Shown here: positions 1 to 8,986 of the stretch, piece by piece
Layout of the letters: every line of letters begins with the position of its first letter
How positions within the stretch are numbered: position 1 is the stretch's first letter
Source of the DNA: Rhodospirillales bacterium
GTDB taxonomy: Bacteria > Pseudomonadota > Alphaproteobacteria > BOG-932 > Roseiterribacteraceae
Direction of reading: 5' to 3'
DNA length: 62,023 bases
Assembly: GCA_028291365.1 (NCBI GenBank)
Contig: JAQGIE010000089.1
Span: 1-62,023, forward strand
Position numbers and translations under genes: made by a program
Notes under the pieces: model-generated
What the model was told of the DNA's origin: nothing
Seen by the model: the letters and a program-made list of their open reading frames with translations, nothing else
Databases searched by the model: none

Positions 1-2
1 GC

Positions 3-1493
3 GTGATCGCGCCGAAAGTGCTCGGTCACATGGAATCGGCCGAGAACGCGGTGAAGGATTACACCGAGCTCGAAGGCCGTCGCTCCGGCCTGCAGATCAC
101 CATGTCGCTGATCTTCCTGGTCGTGGCGCTGCTGTTGCTGGTCGTGGCGATCTGGTTCGGCGTGCGCTTCGCCAAGCAGCTGGCCATGCCGCTCGCCAAG
201 TTGATCGATGCGGCGGAACAGGTGCGCGCCGGCGATCTCTCGGCCCGCGTCGTCGAAGCGCACGGATCCGACGATGAAATCTCGGCGCTGGGCCGTGCGT
301 TCAATCGCATGACAAGCCAGCTCGAAAGCCAGCGGCGGGAATTGATCGAAGCCAATCGCCAGGTCGACGCGCGGCGGCGCTTCACCGAAACCGTGCTGTC
401 GGGCGTCTCGGCCGGCGTGCTCGGTTTCGACCAGGAACAGCGCATCACCATCGCCAACCAGGCAGCCATGGATTTCCTGCAGCTCGCGCCCGGCGAGATG
501 GTCGGCCGGCCGCTGGTCGAGGTCCTGCCGGAACTCGAGCCGCTGCTGGCGCAGAGCGGGCTGCGCGGCGACCGTGCCGTCGAAGATCATCTGCAGTTGA
601 AGCGGCCGGGACAGACCACGCGCACCCTGCTGGTGCGCATCGCGGCCGAGCCGCACGCCGATCAACCGGCGCGCGGCCATGTCGTGACGTTCGACGACAT
701 CACCGACCTGCTCGGGGCGCAGCGCACCGCAGCCTGGGCCGACGTCGCACGCCGCATCGCGCACGAGATCAAGAATCCGCTGACGCCGATCCAGCTGTCG
801 GCCGAGCGGCTCAAGCGCAAATATCTCTCCGAGATCACCTCCGATCCCGAGACCTTCCGCACCTGCACCGACACGATCGTGCGCCAGGTGACTGATATCG
901 GTCGGATGGTCGATGAATTCTCGTCCTTCGCGCGCATGCCGGCGCCGGTGATGCGGCGCGAAAGCCTGACCGATCTCGCGCGGCAGGCCGTGTTCCTGCA
1001 GCGTCAGGCCCATCCCGGCGTGAAGTATGAAATCGAAGCGCCGGATACGCCGGTCTTCGCGCTGTGCGACGGACGGCAGATCGGACAGGCGCTGACCAAC
1101 CTGCTGCAGAACGCCGCCGACGCGATCGACGGACGCGGTAACGGTCCGAACGGCGAGAAGGGCGGCCATGTCTGGCTGCGCATCATTCCCGTCGACGATC
1201 AGATCCGGCTCGAAGTGGCCGACGACGGCAAGGGCCTGCCGCCCGATCGCGAGCGGCTGACCGAACCCTATGTGACGACGCGCACCAAGGGCACCGGCCT
1301 GGGTCTAGCCATCGTCAAGAAGATCATGGAAGACCACGGCGGCGAGTTGATGCTCGCCGACCGTCCCGGTGGCGGCGCGATCGTTTCCTTGACCTTCGCG
1401 GTCGGCGCTGTCGAATCCCAACTTGGTTCTGAAGAGTCGCCAGCCGGCGATTCGACGAGCCCCACCAGACGCACGGCGACGCATGGCGCGTGA
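3..1493 (+). CDS. ntrY: Nitrogen regulation sensor histidine kinase NtrY, 3' part
   Basis: C-terminal 496 residues of a membrane sensor kinase; the frame is open at the left edge, so the true start and the first membrane segments lie outside the window (NtrY is usually about 750 aa). Visible in order: a membrane segment at about residues 32-54 of this fragment, a HAMP region, a PAS region (about 135-230), a HisKA box with the phospho-acceptor His in 'RRIAHEIKNPLTPIQ', and an HATPase domain with the G-box 'GTGLGLAIVKKI'. It should phosphorylate NtrX, encoded next with an 11-nt overlap. The family acts in nitrogen-status and redox signalling in alphaproteobacteria. Identity rests on the HisKA sequence and on the ntrX neighbour. 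Confidence 0.93.
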   Translation: MIAPKVLGHMESAENAVKDYTELEGRRSGLQITMSLIFLVVALLLLVVAIWFGVRFAKQLAMPLAKLIDAAEQVRAGDLSARVVEAHGSDDEISALGRAFNRMTSQLESQRRELIEANRQVDARRRFTETVLSGVSAGVLGFDQEQRITIANQAAMDFLQLAPGEMVGRPLVEVLPELEPLLAQSGLRGDRAVEDHLQLKRPGQTTRTLLVRIAAEPHADQPARGHVVTFDDITDLLGAQRTAAWADVARRIAHEIKNPLTPIQLSAERLKRKYLSEITSDPETFRTCTDTIVRQVTDIGRMVDEFSSFARMPAPVMRRESLTDLARQAVFLQRQAHPGVKYEIEAPDTPVFALCDGRQIGQALTNLLQNAADAIDGRGNGPNGEKGGHVWLRIIPVDDQIRLEVADDGKGLPPDRERLTEPYVTTRTKGTGLGLAIVKKIMEDHGGELMLADRPGGGAIVSLTFAVGAVESQLGSEESPAGDSTSPTRRTATHGA

Positions 1494-2910
1494 CATTCTC
1501 ATCGTCGACGACGAAGCCGATATCCGGCTGTTGATCGGCGGCATTCTTCAGGACGAGGGCTTCGTCACTCGTCAGGCGGGAACCAGCGAAGCGGCGCTGA
1601 CGGCGCTGCGCGCGCGGCAGCCGGCCCTGGTCATTCTCGACGTGTGGCTCGAAGGCAGCCGCATGGACGGGCTGGAGCTGCTCGACCAGATCCAGAAACA
1701 CCACCCGACCGTGCCAGTGGTGATGATCTCGGGCCACGGCACGATCGAGACCGCGGTCGCCGCCATCCGCAAGGGCGCCTACGACTTCATCGAAAAGCCG
1801 TTCAAGGCCGACCGCCTGCTGTTGATCGTCGACCGCGCGCTCGAATCGGCGCGGTTGAAGCGCGAGAACGAAGAGCTGCGCCTGCGTGCCGGTGCGACCG
1901 CGGATCTGCTTGGCACATCCCCCGCGATCCATCAGGTGCGTCACGTGGTCGAAAAAGTGGCGCCGACCGGCAGCCGCGTGCTGATCACCGGCGCACCGGG
2001 CAGCGGCAAGGAGGTCGTGTCGCGCCTGCTCCATGCGCGCTCGAAACGCTCGACCGGCCCCTTCGTGGTGCTCAACTGCGCCACCATCCGGCCCGAGCGG
2101 CTGGAGATCGAAGTGTTCGGCACCGAGTATGCGATCGACGGGATGGGCCGCAAGATCGGCGTGCTCGAACACGCGCATGGCGGGACGCTGCTGCTCGACG
2201 AAGTCGCCGACATGACGCTCGAGACCCAGGGCAAGATGGTCCGCGCGCTGCAGGAGCAGACGTTCGAGCGTGTCGGCGGATCGACCAAGGTCGAAGTCGA
2301 CGTGCGCGTCATCGCGACCTCGAACCGAGACCTGACCGCCGAAATGGCGGCGGGGCGTTTCCGCACCGATCTTTTCTATCGTCTCAACGTGGTGCCGATC
2401 CGCGTTCCGTCGCTGACCGAGCGGCGCGAAGACATTCCGCTGCTGGCCCGCCATTTCATGGAGCGCGCCAGCGAAATCGGCGGCGTGCCCGCGCGTGATT
2501 TCGGCGAGGACGCGATCGCCGCGCTGCAGGCCTATGACTGGCCGGGCAACGTGCGCCAGCTGCGCAACGTGGTGGATTGGCTGCTGATCATGGGTGCGGG
2601 CGAGCCGCGCGAACCGATCCGTGCCGACATGCTGCCGCCGGAAATCGGCTCGATCGCACCCGCCGTGGTGCGCTGGGACAAAGGCGCCGAGATCATGAGT
2701 CTGCCGCTGCGCGATGCGCGCGAAGTGTTCGAGCGCGAATATCTGCTGGCGCAGGTCAATCGCTTCGGCGGCAACATCTCGCGTACCGCGGCCTTCGTCG
2801 GCATGGAGCGCTCGGCGCTGCATCGCAAGTTGAAGTCGCTTGGCGTGCCGGCCGCCGATCGCGGTCAAGGTCCGGCGCCGATCGCACCCGAACGCGCCAC
2901 CGGAACCTGA
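1483..2910 (+). CDS. ntrX: Nitrogen assimilation response regulator NtrX
   Basis: 475-aa response regulator of the NtrC superfamily. Receiver domain at about residues 4-120 with phospho-acceptor D53 and conserved K105; AAA+ domain with Walker A 'GAPGSGKE' and Walker B 'GGTLLLDEVAD'; C-terminal Fis-type helix-turn-helix around 'ISRTAAFVGMERSALHRKL'. The GAFTGA loop that contacts sigma-54 is absent: 'YAIDGM' occupies the equivalent position after 'EVFGTE'. This is typical of alphaproteobacterial NtrX and suggests it does not act as a classical sigma-54 activator. I chose the ATG inside the end of ntrY (11-nt overlap) because the receiver domain begins directly with 'MARDILIVDDE'. Partner of NtrY. 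Confidence 0.95.
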   Translation: MARDILIVDDEADIRLLIGGILQDEGFVTRQAGTSEAALTALRARQPALVILDVWLEGSRMDGLELLDQIQKHHPTVPVVMISGHGTIETAVAAIRKGAYDFIEKPFKADRLLLIVDRALESARLKRENEELRLRAGATADLLGTSPAIHQVRHVVEKVAPTGSRVLITGAPGSGKEVVSRLLHARSKRSTGPFVVLNCATIRPERLEIEVFGTEYAIDGMGRKIGVLEHAHGGTLLLDEVADMTLETQGKMVRALQEQTFERVGGSTKVEVDVRVIATSNRDLTAEMAAGRFRTDLFYRLNVVPIRVPSLTERREDIPLLARHFMERASEIGGVPARDFGEDAIAALQAYDWPGNVRQLRNVVDWLLIMGAGEPREPIRADMLPPEIGSIAPAVVRWDKGAEIMSLPLRDAREVFEREYLLAQVNRFGGNISRTAAFVGMERSALHRKLKSLGVPAADRGQGPAPIAPERATGT

Positions 2911-2913
2911 CCC

Positions 2914-3795
2914 ATGCCTCGTTTTGCGTATGTCGACGGGCGCTATGTCCCGCACGCGAAGGCGTGCGTGCATATCGAGGATCGCGGCTTCCAGTTTGCC
3001 GACGCCGTCTATGAAGTGATCGCCATCCGCGGCGGCGTGCTGATGGACGAGCGCGGCCATATCGACCGGCTGGTGCGCTCGCTGAACGAGCTCAAGATCG
3101 CGCTGCCGATGTCGATTGCCGCGTTGCAGCTGGTGATGCGCGAGCTGGTCCGCCGCAACCGCGTGCACGACGCCGCTTTGTACATGCAGATCACGCGCGG
3201 CCAGGCGCCGCGCGACTTTCGCTTCGGTCCCGGCCTGGTGCCGACCCTGGTGATGACGGTGCGCCGCGCCGACTTCAGCCACGCCAAGCAGCTTGCCGAC
3301 GGGCTCAGCGTAATGGCGGTGCGCGACATTCGCTGGGCGCGCCCCGACATCAAGACGGTGATGCTGCTGCCGTCGTCGCTGGCCAAGATGCACGCGATCG
3401 AGCAGGGCGCCGACGATGCCTGGCTGGTCGACGCCGACGGCTACGTCACCGAAGGCTCGTCGAACAATGCCTGGATCGTCACCGGCGATGGCGAGATCGT
3501 GACCCGGCCCGCCGACGGACGCATTCTGAAAGGCGTGACGCGCAACGCGTTGCAGCACGTGGCGAAGCTGTTCCAGCTTCGCATCGTCGAACGGCCGTTC
3601 ACGATCGCCGAAGCGCAGTCGGCGCGCGAGGCCTTCACCACCAGCGCCAGCGCCTTCGTGCTGCCGGTCGTGTCGATCGACGGCAAGCCGGTCGGCGACG
3701 GCAAGCCGGGTCCGGTCGCGCGCGACTTGCGTGCACAGTATCTGGCCTACAGCAACGGCGCGCACGGCGCGCCGATCGGCTGGACGCCGTCGTGA
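2914..3795 (+). CDS. dat: D-amino acid aminotransferase (class IV PLP enzyme)
   Basis: 293-aa fold-type IV aminotransferase that interconverts D-amino acids and 2-oxo acids using pyridoxal phosphate, classically supplying D-Glu/D-Ala for peptidoglycan. The 'RPDIKTVMLLPSSLAKMHA' segment carries the PLP lysine in the 'LLPxxLAKxxA' context, followed by 'EGSSNNAWIV', the usual phosphate-binding region. The N-terminal 'YVDGRYVPHAKACVHIEDRG' is typical of the family. It starts 3 nt after ntrX. A branched-chain aminotransferase is less likely because the lysine context matches D-amino acid transaminases. Confidence 0.88.
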   Translation: MPRFAYVDGRYVPHAKACVHIEDRGFQFADAVYEVIAIRGGVLMDERGHIDRLVRSLNELKIALPMSIAALQLVMRELVRRNRVHDAALYMQITRGQAPRDFRFGPGLVPTLVMTVRRADFSHAKQLADGLSVMAVRDIRWARPDIKTVMLLPSSLAKMHAIEQGADDAWLVDADGYVTEGSSNNAWIVTGDGEIVTRPADGRILKGVTRNALQHVAKLFQLRIVERPFTIAEAQSAREAFTTSASAFVLPVVSIDGKPVGDGKPGPVARDLRAQYLAYSNGAHGAPIGWTPS

Positions 3796-3887
3796 GTACG
3801 GTTTCGTGAGAGGGCGGCCGGCGCAACCGGCGTTCGCTTGATGCCGGTGGAACCGGCTCGCGCCTGACGCCGTTCGAAGCGCCGGGT

Positions 3888-5120
3888 ATGAATCGGCGCC
3901 CGGCAACCTTGTTCGTCTTCGTGACCGTGCTCATCGACCTGATGGGCATCGGCCTGGTCATGCCGGTCACGCCCAAACTGGTCGAAAGCTTCATCGGCGG
4001 CGGTCCCTCGGGGGCCAGCACCACGTTTGGGCTGCTGGTCACGTCCTACGCGCTCGCCTCGTTGCTGGGTGCGCCGTTGCTGGGTGCGATCTCGGACGCG
4101 ATCGGGCGTCGCCCGGTGCTGCTGCTCGCGGTCGCCGGGCTGGGCGTCAACTATGTCGCAGCGGCGCTGGCGCCGAACCTCGCGGTGCTGTTCGCAGCGC
4201 GCATTTTCGCCGGGCTTTGCGGCGCCAGCTACACCACCGCCGCGGCCTATATCGCCGACGTGACCGCGCCCGATCGGCGTGCGGCGGCGTTCGGCCTGAT
4301 CGGCGCTGCCGCGGGCTGCGGCTTCATTTTGGGCCCGGCGATCGGCGGCTTGCTGGGTGATCTCGGGCCGCGGGTCCCCTTTGCCGCGGCTGCGATTCTC
4401 GCCGGGGTGAATTTCCTCTACGGCTTGCTGGTGTTGCCCGAAAGCCTGCCGCGCGCGATTCGCCGGCCCTTCACCTGGCGTGCCGCCAACCCGTTCCGGG
4501 CCCTGCTGCGCCTGGCGCGCTTCAAGGCGCTGCCGGGATTGGCGCTGCTCTATTTCTTCGTCGAGATCGGCGGCGTGTTTCCGCAATCGATCTGGGTGTT
4601 GTTCACCGACTATCGCTTCGGCTGGAGCGGGGCTCAGGTCGGCATCTCGCTGGCGCTGGTCGGCCTGTTCTTCGGCGCCGCGCAGGCCGGGCTGACGCGC
4701 ATCGTGGTTCCACGGCTGGGCGAGCGCTTCGCCGTGCTGCTGGGCCTCGGGGGCTACATTGCGGGCTGCGTGCTGTTCGTGCTCGCGACCGAAAGCTGGC
4801 AGCTCTACGTGATCGTGCCGATCTACAGTCTCGGCGGACTCGCGGCGCCCTCGGTGCAGGCGGTGATTTCGGCGCGCGTGCCGGCCCACGAGCAGGGCGA
4901 ACTGCAAGGGGCGTTGGCCAGCACGATCGGCATCGCTGCGGTGCTGGCCCCGATCTTCGCGACTTTGATTTTCGGTCTGTGCACCGGGCCCGGTGCAATC
5001 GCGGACGCGCCCGGCGCGCCGTTCCTGGTCGAAGCGCTGCTGCTCGGCGGCGGCTTTCTGCTGGCGCTGCATACGATGCCACGGCGTGCGCCGGAGCGGC
5101 GGCTGGCGATCGCCGCATGA
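3888..5120 (+). CDS. MFS transporter, TetA-like
   Basis: 410-aa protein of about 12 membrane segments. The start '[20 protein letters not shown]' and the loop 2-3 motif '[15 protein letters not shown]' match the TetA/drug:H+ antiporter-1 branch of the major facilitator superfamily. '[19 protein letters not shown]' is the motif C expected of an antiporter. It likely exports a small toxic compound; the substrate is unknown. Its stop overlaps the next gene by 4 nt (ATGA), so the two are probably cotranslated. No tetR-like regulator is adjacent, so annotation as a real tetracycline pump is not justified. Confidence 0.86.
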   Translation: MNRRPATLFVFVTVLIDLMGIGLVMPVTPKLVESFIGGGPSGASTTFGLLVTSYALASLLGAPLLGAISDAIGRRPVLLLAVAGLGVNYVAAALAPNLAVLFAARIFAGLCGASYTTAAAYIADVTAPDRRAAAFGLIGAAAGCGFILGPAIGGLLGDLGPRVPFAAAAILAGVNFLYGLLVLPESLPRAIRRPFTWRAANPFRALLRLARFKALPGLALLYFFVEIGGVFPQSIWVLFTDYRFGWSGAQVGISLALVGLFFGAAQAGLTRIVVPRLGERFAVLLGLGGYIAGCVLFVLATESWQLYVIVPIYSLGGLAAPSVQAVISARVPAHEQGELQGALASTIGIAAVLAPIFATLIFGLCTGPGAIADAPGAPFLVEALLLGGGFLLALHTMPRRAPERRLAIAA

Positions 5121-5809
5121 AGTCACTGCCGGCGCCGCGCGCCATCCTGTTCGATTGGGACAACACGCTGGTCGACAATTGGCGCTGCCTGCAGGCGGCG
5201 CTGAACACGGCGCGTGCCGCATTCGACCTGCCGCCGCTCGACCTCGCCGAGACCTTGGCCAATGCGCGCCTGTCGGCCCGTGACTCGTTTCCGCGCATGT
5301 TCGGGGCCGAGTGGGAGCGGGCGCGCAAGATCTTCTACGAGGCGTTCGAGCGCGGCCACCTGGAAGGCCTCGTCGCGCTGCCGGGTTCGGTGGAACTGCT
5401 GTCATGGCTGCGGAATAACGACACACCAGCGGCCGTCGTCAGCAACAAGCGCGGTGCGTTCCTGCGCCGGGAGGTTGCCTATCTCGGCTGGGATGACTGT
5501 TTCGGGGCGCTGGTCGGGGCGGGCGATGCGCCGCAGGACAAGCCCGACGCCGCGCCGGCCCTGATGGCGTTGGCGGCGCTGGGCGTCGAGGCGGGCGCTG
5601 GAGTCTGGTTCGTCGGCGATACCGATGTCGATCTGCGCTGCGGCTTGGCCGCTTCGTGCACGCCGGTGCTGGTTGAGACGAGCGAGCTCGATCCAGCGTT
5701 GATGCTGGATTGCCCGCCGGCGGCCCGGGTGAGCGGCCTCGATCGGCTGCTTGGCTTGGTGGAGGCGGTTTCGCGTCCTATATCCGGGGCGTCGTCGGAA
5801 CGGGGCTAA
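5117..5809 (+). CDS. HAD-family hydrolase, phosphoglycolate phosphatase-like
   Basis: 230-aa haloacid dehalogenase superfamily phosphatase. Motif I 'LFDWDNTLVDN' gives the nucleophile Asp; motif II is the Ser in 'AAVVSNKRG'; the motif III lysine is in 'DKPDAAP'; motif IV is 'WFVGDTDVDLRC'. The helical cap between motifs I and II indicates subfamily IA, as in Gph. Substrate cannot be fixed: phosphoglycolate or another small phosphomonoester is plausible. The start overlaps the MFS stop by 4 nt. It lies just upstream of hfq, but a 66-nt gap with AT-rich sequence suggests that hfq has its own promoter. Confidence 0.86.
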   Translation: MKSLPAPRAILFDWDNTLVDNWRCLQAALNTARAAFDLPPLDLAETLANARLSARDSFPRMFGAEWERARKIFYEAFERGHLEGLVALPGSVELLSWLRNNDTPAAVVSNKRGAFLRREVAYLGWDDCFGALVGAGDAPQDKPDAAPALMALAALGVEAGAGVWFVGDTDVDLRCGLAASCTPVLVETSELDPALMLDCPPAARVSGLDRLLGLVEAVSRPISGASSERG

Positions 5810-5875
5810 GGCGGTCAGGCCATCGGTCGGACCTTCTGGGCCCCCAAAAATGCAACAAAACAAAGAGAGAAAGCG

Positions 5876-6124
5876 ATGACCGAGAAAAATCAGAACGTCC
5901 AAGACGTCTTCCTCAACAACATTCGCAAGAACAAGGCGCCGGTCACGATTTTCCTGATCAATGGCGTGAAGCTCCAAGGCATCGTCACCTGGTTCGATAA
6001 TTTCTCCGTCCTGCTGCGGCGGGACGCGCACTCGCAGCTCGTCTACAAACACGCGATCTCGACCATCATGCCGACCCAGCCGATCCAGCTCTTCGAGAAA
6101 GACAAGGAAGAGGACGCGGCTTGA
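5876..6124 (+). CDS. hfq: RNA chaperone Hfq
   Basis: 82-aa Sm-like protein forming a hexamer that anneals small RNAs to mRNAs. The Sm1 stretch '[20 protein letters not shown]' with conserved Q/F residues and the Sm2 '[10 protein letters not shown]' motif are both present, and the length is usual for alphaproteobacteria. A purine-rich ribosome binding site (AAAGAGAGAAAG) ends just before the ATG. The stop overlaps the hflX start (TTGA), the classical hfq-hflX arrangement. Confidence 0.98.
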   Translation: MTEKNQNVQDVFLNNIRKNKAPVTIFLINGVKLQGIVTWFDNFSVLLRRDAHSQLVYKHAISTIMPTQPIQLFEKDKEEDAA

Positions 6125-7479
6125 GCGTGCGCCCGACCGCCTCAGCTGAATTCGGTGAGCGCGCCGGTCCCCCCGAGGACCGGCGGACCGGCGGACGTGC
6201 GTTGGTGCTGCATCCGATCGTGGGACGCGCGGTTGCCGAAGCGCGCGATCCCGAGGCCCGGCTGGAAGAAGCGGTCGGCCTTGCCGCCGCCATCGAACTC
6301 GACGTCGTCCATGCCGAGCTGGTGCGGGTCACGCGCCCGCAGCCCGCCACCTTGCTGGGCTCGGGTGCGGTCCGGCGCGTGGCCGAGGCGATCGAGAACG
6401 AGCTGAAGCCGATCGAGCTGGTCGTCATCGACCACCCGCTGTCGCCGGTGCAGCAGCGCAATCTGGAGCGCGACTGGAAGACCAAAGTGATCGACCGCAC
6501 CGGTCTGATCCTCGAGATCTTCGGGGCCCGCGCCCGCACCAGGGAAGGCACGCTGCAGGTCGAGCTGGCGGCGCTGAACTATCAGCGCTCGCGTCTGGTG
6601 CGCAGCTGGACCCATCTCGAGCGTCAGCGCGGCGGTTTCGGCTTTCTCGGCGGCCCCGGCGAAAGCCAGATCGAAATGGACCGCCGCCTGATCGGCGATC
6701 GCATCATCAAGCTCAAGCGCGAACTCGACCAGGTGCGCCGCACGCGCGACCTGCATCGCGCCGCGCGCAAACGCGTGCCGTATCCGGTGGTTGCGCTGGT
6801 CGGTTACACCAACGCGGGCAAGTCGACGCTGTTCAACCGCCTGTCCGGCGCGACGGTGCGGGCGGAGGACCTGTTGTTCGCAACGCTCGATCCGACCATG
6901 CGCGGCATCGCGCTGCCGTCGGGCCGACGCATCATTCTGTCCGACACGGTCGGCTTCATTTCCGACCTGCCGACGACGCTGGTCGCGGCCTTCCGCGCCA
7001 CGCTGGAAGAAGTCGAACAGGCCGACGTGATCCTGCATGTGCGCGACCTGGCGCATCCCGACAGCGAAGCCCAGCGCGAAGACGTGCTGTCGGTCCTGTC
7101 CGAGCTCGGCATCGACGGCGAAAGCGATCCTCGCATGATCGAGGTCGGCAACAAGATCGATCTCATGAGCGACGAGGATCGTCGGCATGCGCGCACCAAG
7201 AGCGCGCGTCACGCCGAGCCGATTCCGGTCTCGGCGCTGACCGGCGAAGGCATCGACCGGCTGCTTCAGCGCATCGAAGCGCGGATCGAAGCGGAGCGTC
7301 AGGTGATCGATTTCGAAATCGACCTCGCCGACGGCGGCGCGCTTGCCTTCCTGCATCGCGAGGGGGACGTGCTGTCGCGCCAGGATGACGGCGAGCACGG
7401 CCGCGCGCGCGTCACGGTCGGGCTTGAGCCGACCGCGCGCGAACGGTTCGAGCGCCAATATCCGTATCGCCCGGTCTGA
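6121..7479 (+). CDS. hflX: Ribosome-associated GTPase HflX
   Basis: 452-aa GTPase that splits stalled or stressed 70S ribosomes. The N-terminal HflX domain (about residues 30-200) includes the glycine-rich '[19 protein letters not shown]'. The G domain has G1 'GYTNAGKST', G3 'DTVGFI' and G4 'NKID'. Translation appears to start at the TTG overlapping the hfq stop; the first about 20 residues are not conserved in the family, so a later start is possible. The 3' end overlaps the 3' end of the convergent LysR gene by 68 nt. Confidence 0.95.
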   Translation: MSVRPTASAEFGERAGPPEDRRTGGRALVLHPIVGRAVAEARDPEARLEEAVGLAAAIELDVVHAELVRVTRPQPATLLGSGAVRRVAEAIENELKPIELVVIDHPLSPVQQRNLERDWKTKVIDRTGLILEIFGARARTREGTLQVELAALNYQRSRLVRSWTHLERQRGGFGFLGGPGESQIEMDRRLIGDRIIKLKRELDQVRRTRDLHRAARKRVPYPVVALVGYTNAGKSTLFNRLSGATVRAEDLLFATLDPTMRGIALPSGRRIILSDTVGFISDLPTTLVAAFRATLEEVEQADVILHVRDLAHPDSEAQREDVLSVLSELGIDGESDPRMIEVGNKIDLMSDEDRRHARTKSARHAEPIPVSALTGEGIDRLLQRIEARIEAERQVIDFEIDLADGGALAFLHREGDVLSRQDDGEHGRARVTVGLEPTARERFERQYPYRPV

Positions 7480-8344
7480 ACGAAGCCAGTTCTTCGCGCA
7501 CGCTTTGGCGCAGCATTTCGGCGAGCCGCGTCGCCGCGGCTGACCGCGCGCCCGCGGCGTAGCGCAACGCCAGCTCGGCCCGCGGCAGGCTGGGCAGCCC
7601 GCTCTCGATGACGCGCAGCGCCGGCGGCAGGCCGAGCCTGGTGCGCGCGGTGATGCCAAGCCCGGCTTCGACGGCGGCGTAGAGTCCCGCAACGCTGGCG
7701 CTCGAGGCCACTACCCGCCACGGACGGCCGGCCGCATCGAGTGCGGCGGTCGCGGCCTGGCGGAAGATGCAGGGCGCATCGAGCAGCGCCATCGCCAGCG
7801 GCTCGCCGGGCGGGACCGTGCCGCTGGCGCCGATCCAGATCATCGGCAAGGTCGCGAGCGTTTCGTCGCCGCTGCCGCCCTCGCGCGCGAAGATCAGCGC
7901 CAGATCGAGCTCGCCATGTTCGAGCGCGTCGAGCAGCGCGCGGTTGCGGTCGACGCGCACCGAGACGCGCACGCCGGGATGGGCGCGGGCATAGCGCGAC
8001 AGGGCGGCGGGCAGGGCGCCGGACGCCAGATCCTGCGGCAGGCCGAAGCGCAGCTCGCCCTCGAGCGCGTGGCCGCGCACGGCGGCCAGCATCTCGTCGT
8101 TGAGGTCGAGCATGCGGCGCGCATAGGCGACCACCAGCTCGCCCATCTCGGTCAGCGCGACACCGCGCCCGTCCTTGCGAAACACGCGTTGGCCGAGCTG
8201 CGCTTCGAGGCCGCGAAGCTGCAGGCTCACCGCCGAAGGCGAGCGGTCGAGCGACGAGGCGGCGCGCCCGAACCCGCCCAGATCGACCGCCGTTACCAAG
8301 GTACGCAGCACGCCGAGATCGGCGGTAAGGCCGGCACGATCCAT
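7412..8344 (-). CDS. LysR-family transcriptional regulator
   Basis: 310-aa regulator: N-terminal winged helix-turn-helix at residues 8-67 ('FGRAASSLDRSPSAVSLQLR') and a periplasmic-binding-protein-like effector domain from about residue 95. It is divergent from the small membrane protein and tautomerase cluster, the usual arrangement for a LysR gene and its target. An imperfect dyad with a T-N11-A core lies in the intergenic region. Its last 22 codons run antisense to the end of hflX. The effector is unknown. Confidence 0.9.
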   Translation of the reverse strand: MDRAGLTADLGVLRTLVTAVDLGGFGRAASSLDRSPSAVSLQLRGLEAQLGQRVFRKDGRGVALTEMGELVVAYARRMLDLNDEMLAAVRGHALEGELRFGLPQDLASGALPAALSRYARAHPGVRVSVRVDRNRALLDALEHGELDLALIFAREGGSGDETLATLPMIWIGASGTVPPGEPLAMALLDAPCIFRQAATAALDAAGRPWRVVASSASVAGLYAAVEAGLGITARTRLGLPPALRVIESGLPSLPRAELALRYAAGARSAAATRLAEMLRQSVREELASFRPGDTDIGARTVRARSAQARP

Positions 8345-8359
8345 CAGAATCTCTCGTCA

Positions 8360-8392
8360 ATCAGTTTCGATCCATTCGATCGATAAACCGAT
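8360..8392. promoter_or_regulatory. Candidate LysR operator
   Basis: Imperfect dyad between the divergent LysR and small-protein genes: ATCAGTTTCGAT on the left faces ATCGATAAACCGAT on the right, with a T-N11-A core at 8367-8379. Spacing and location suit a LysR autoregulatory and target site. The symmetry is interrupted by a two-base insertion, so confidence is modest. Confidence 0.35.
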
Positions 8393-8436
8393 CCTGCAGC
8401 GCCAGTCTCCGTCCGACAAGCAAGATGGAGGTTTCG

Positions 8437-8595
8437 ATGTTCTCAGACCTGAATTTAACCGACCCGCATTCTGCTCACGGCCTCAGTGGGTTCCTGCGAA
8501 CTCTGGATCCAGTAAATGACTTCGCCCTGGTCTGGACGGCGGGTGCGCTGCTGGGCGCGCTCGTCGGGCTGGGCCTTTGGCTCCTGGCGGCGTGA
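8437..8595 (+). CDS. 52-aa single-span membrane protein, unknown
   Basis: Small reading frame preceded by a strong ribosome binding site (GGAGG, 5 nt before the ATG). The N-terminal half is polar ('SDLNLTDPHSAHGLSGFLRT'). Residues about 31-52 form one hydrophobic helix ('WTAGALLGALVGLGLWLLAA') that ends the protein, so it should be a bitopic or tail-anchored inner-membrane peptide. It is the first gene of the tautomerase operon, 7 nt ahead of it, and sits directly opposite the LysR regulator, so it is probably part of that regulon. I recognise no family. The evidence for translation is the Shine-Dalgarno sequence, the hydrophobic pattern and the tight spacing. Confidence 0.65.
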   Translation: MFSDLNLTDPHSAHGLSGFLRTLDPVNDFALVWTAGALLGALVGLGLWLLAA

Positions 8596-8602
8596 GGCGA
8601 CC

Positions 8603-8986
8603 ATGCCGCTGCTTCGCCTGACTCTTCGCCCGAGCCGTGACCCGGCCACGCGTCGCGCCATCGCCGACGCCGCCTATGACGTGATGCTGCGGACGCTGAA
8701 GCCGCCGGACGACGATCGGTTTCAGCTCATCGCTGCACCCGACGATACCGCCTTCATCGCGCATCCGACCTATCTCGGCATGGATCGCCGCGATCCGGTC
8801 ATGGTCGAGCTGACATTGCGGCGTGGCCGCACCGACGATCAGAAACGCGCCTTCTATGCCGGGCTGGCCGAGGCATTCGAGCCGCTCGGCGTACGCTCCG
8901 ACGATCTCATCGTCGTGCTGACCGAGAACGAGGCGATCGACTGGTCCTTCGGCCAGGGCCGCGCCTCCTACGCGCCGGGCGCGTGA
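8603..8986 (+). CDS. Tautomerase family protein
   Basis: 127-aa protein beginning Met-Pro ('MPLLRLTLR'), so after Met removal it exposes the N-terminal Pro used as catalytic base by the 4-oxalocrotonate tautomerase superfamily. 'TDDQKRAFYAGLAEAF' is the usual helix after the second strand. The length fits the two-beta-alpha-beta branch (about 130 aa). The ATG was chosen because Pro-1 is essential in this family. Downstream of a LysR-controlled start and overlapping the DUF4865 gene (GTGA), it probably acts in one pathway with that protein. Substrate unknown. Confidence 0.85.
   Translation: MPLLRLTLRPSRDPATRRAIADAAYDVMLRTLKPPDDDRFQLIAAPDDTAFIAHPTYLGMDRRDPVMVELTLRRGRTDDQKRAFYAGLAEAFEPLGVRSDDLIVVLTENEAIDWSFGQGRASYAPGA

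Noticed and set aside
1324-3906. 860-codon open frame on the minus strand
   Set aside because: Runs antisense to ntrY, ntrX and dat, is His/Arg/Ala-rich without any fold pattern, and is a high-GC shadow of the real genes.
3888-5120. Tetracycline resistance gene tetA
   Set aside because: The transporter is in the same MFS branch, but there is no TetR gene and overall sequence cannot support the specific drug.
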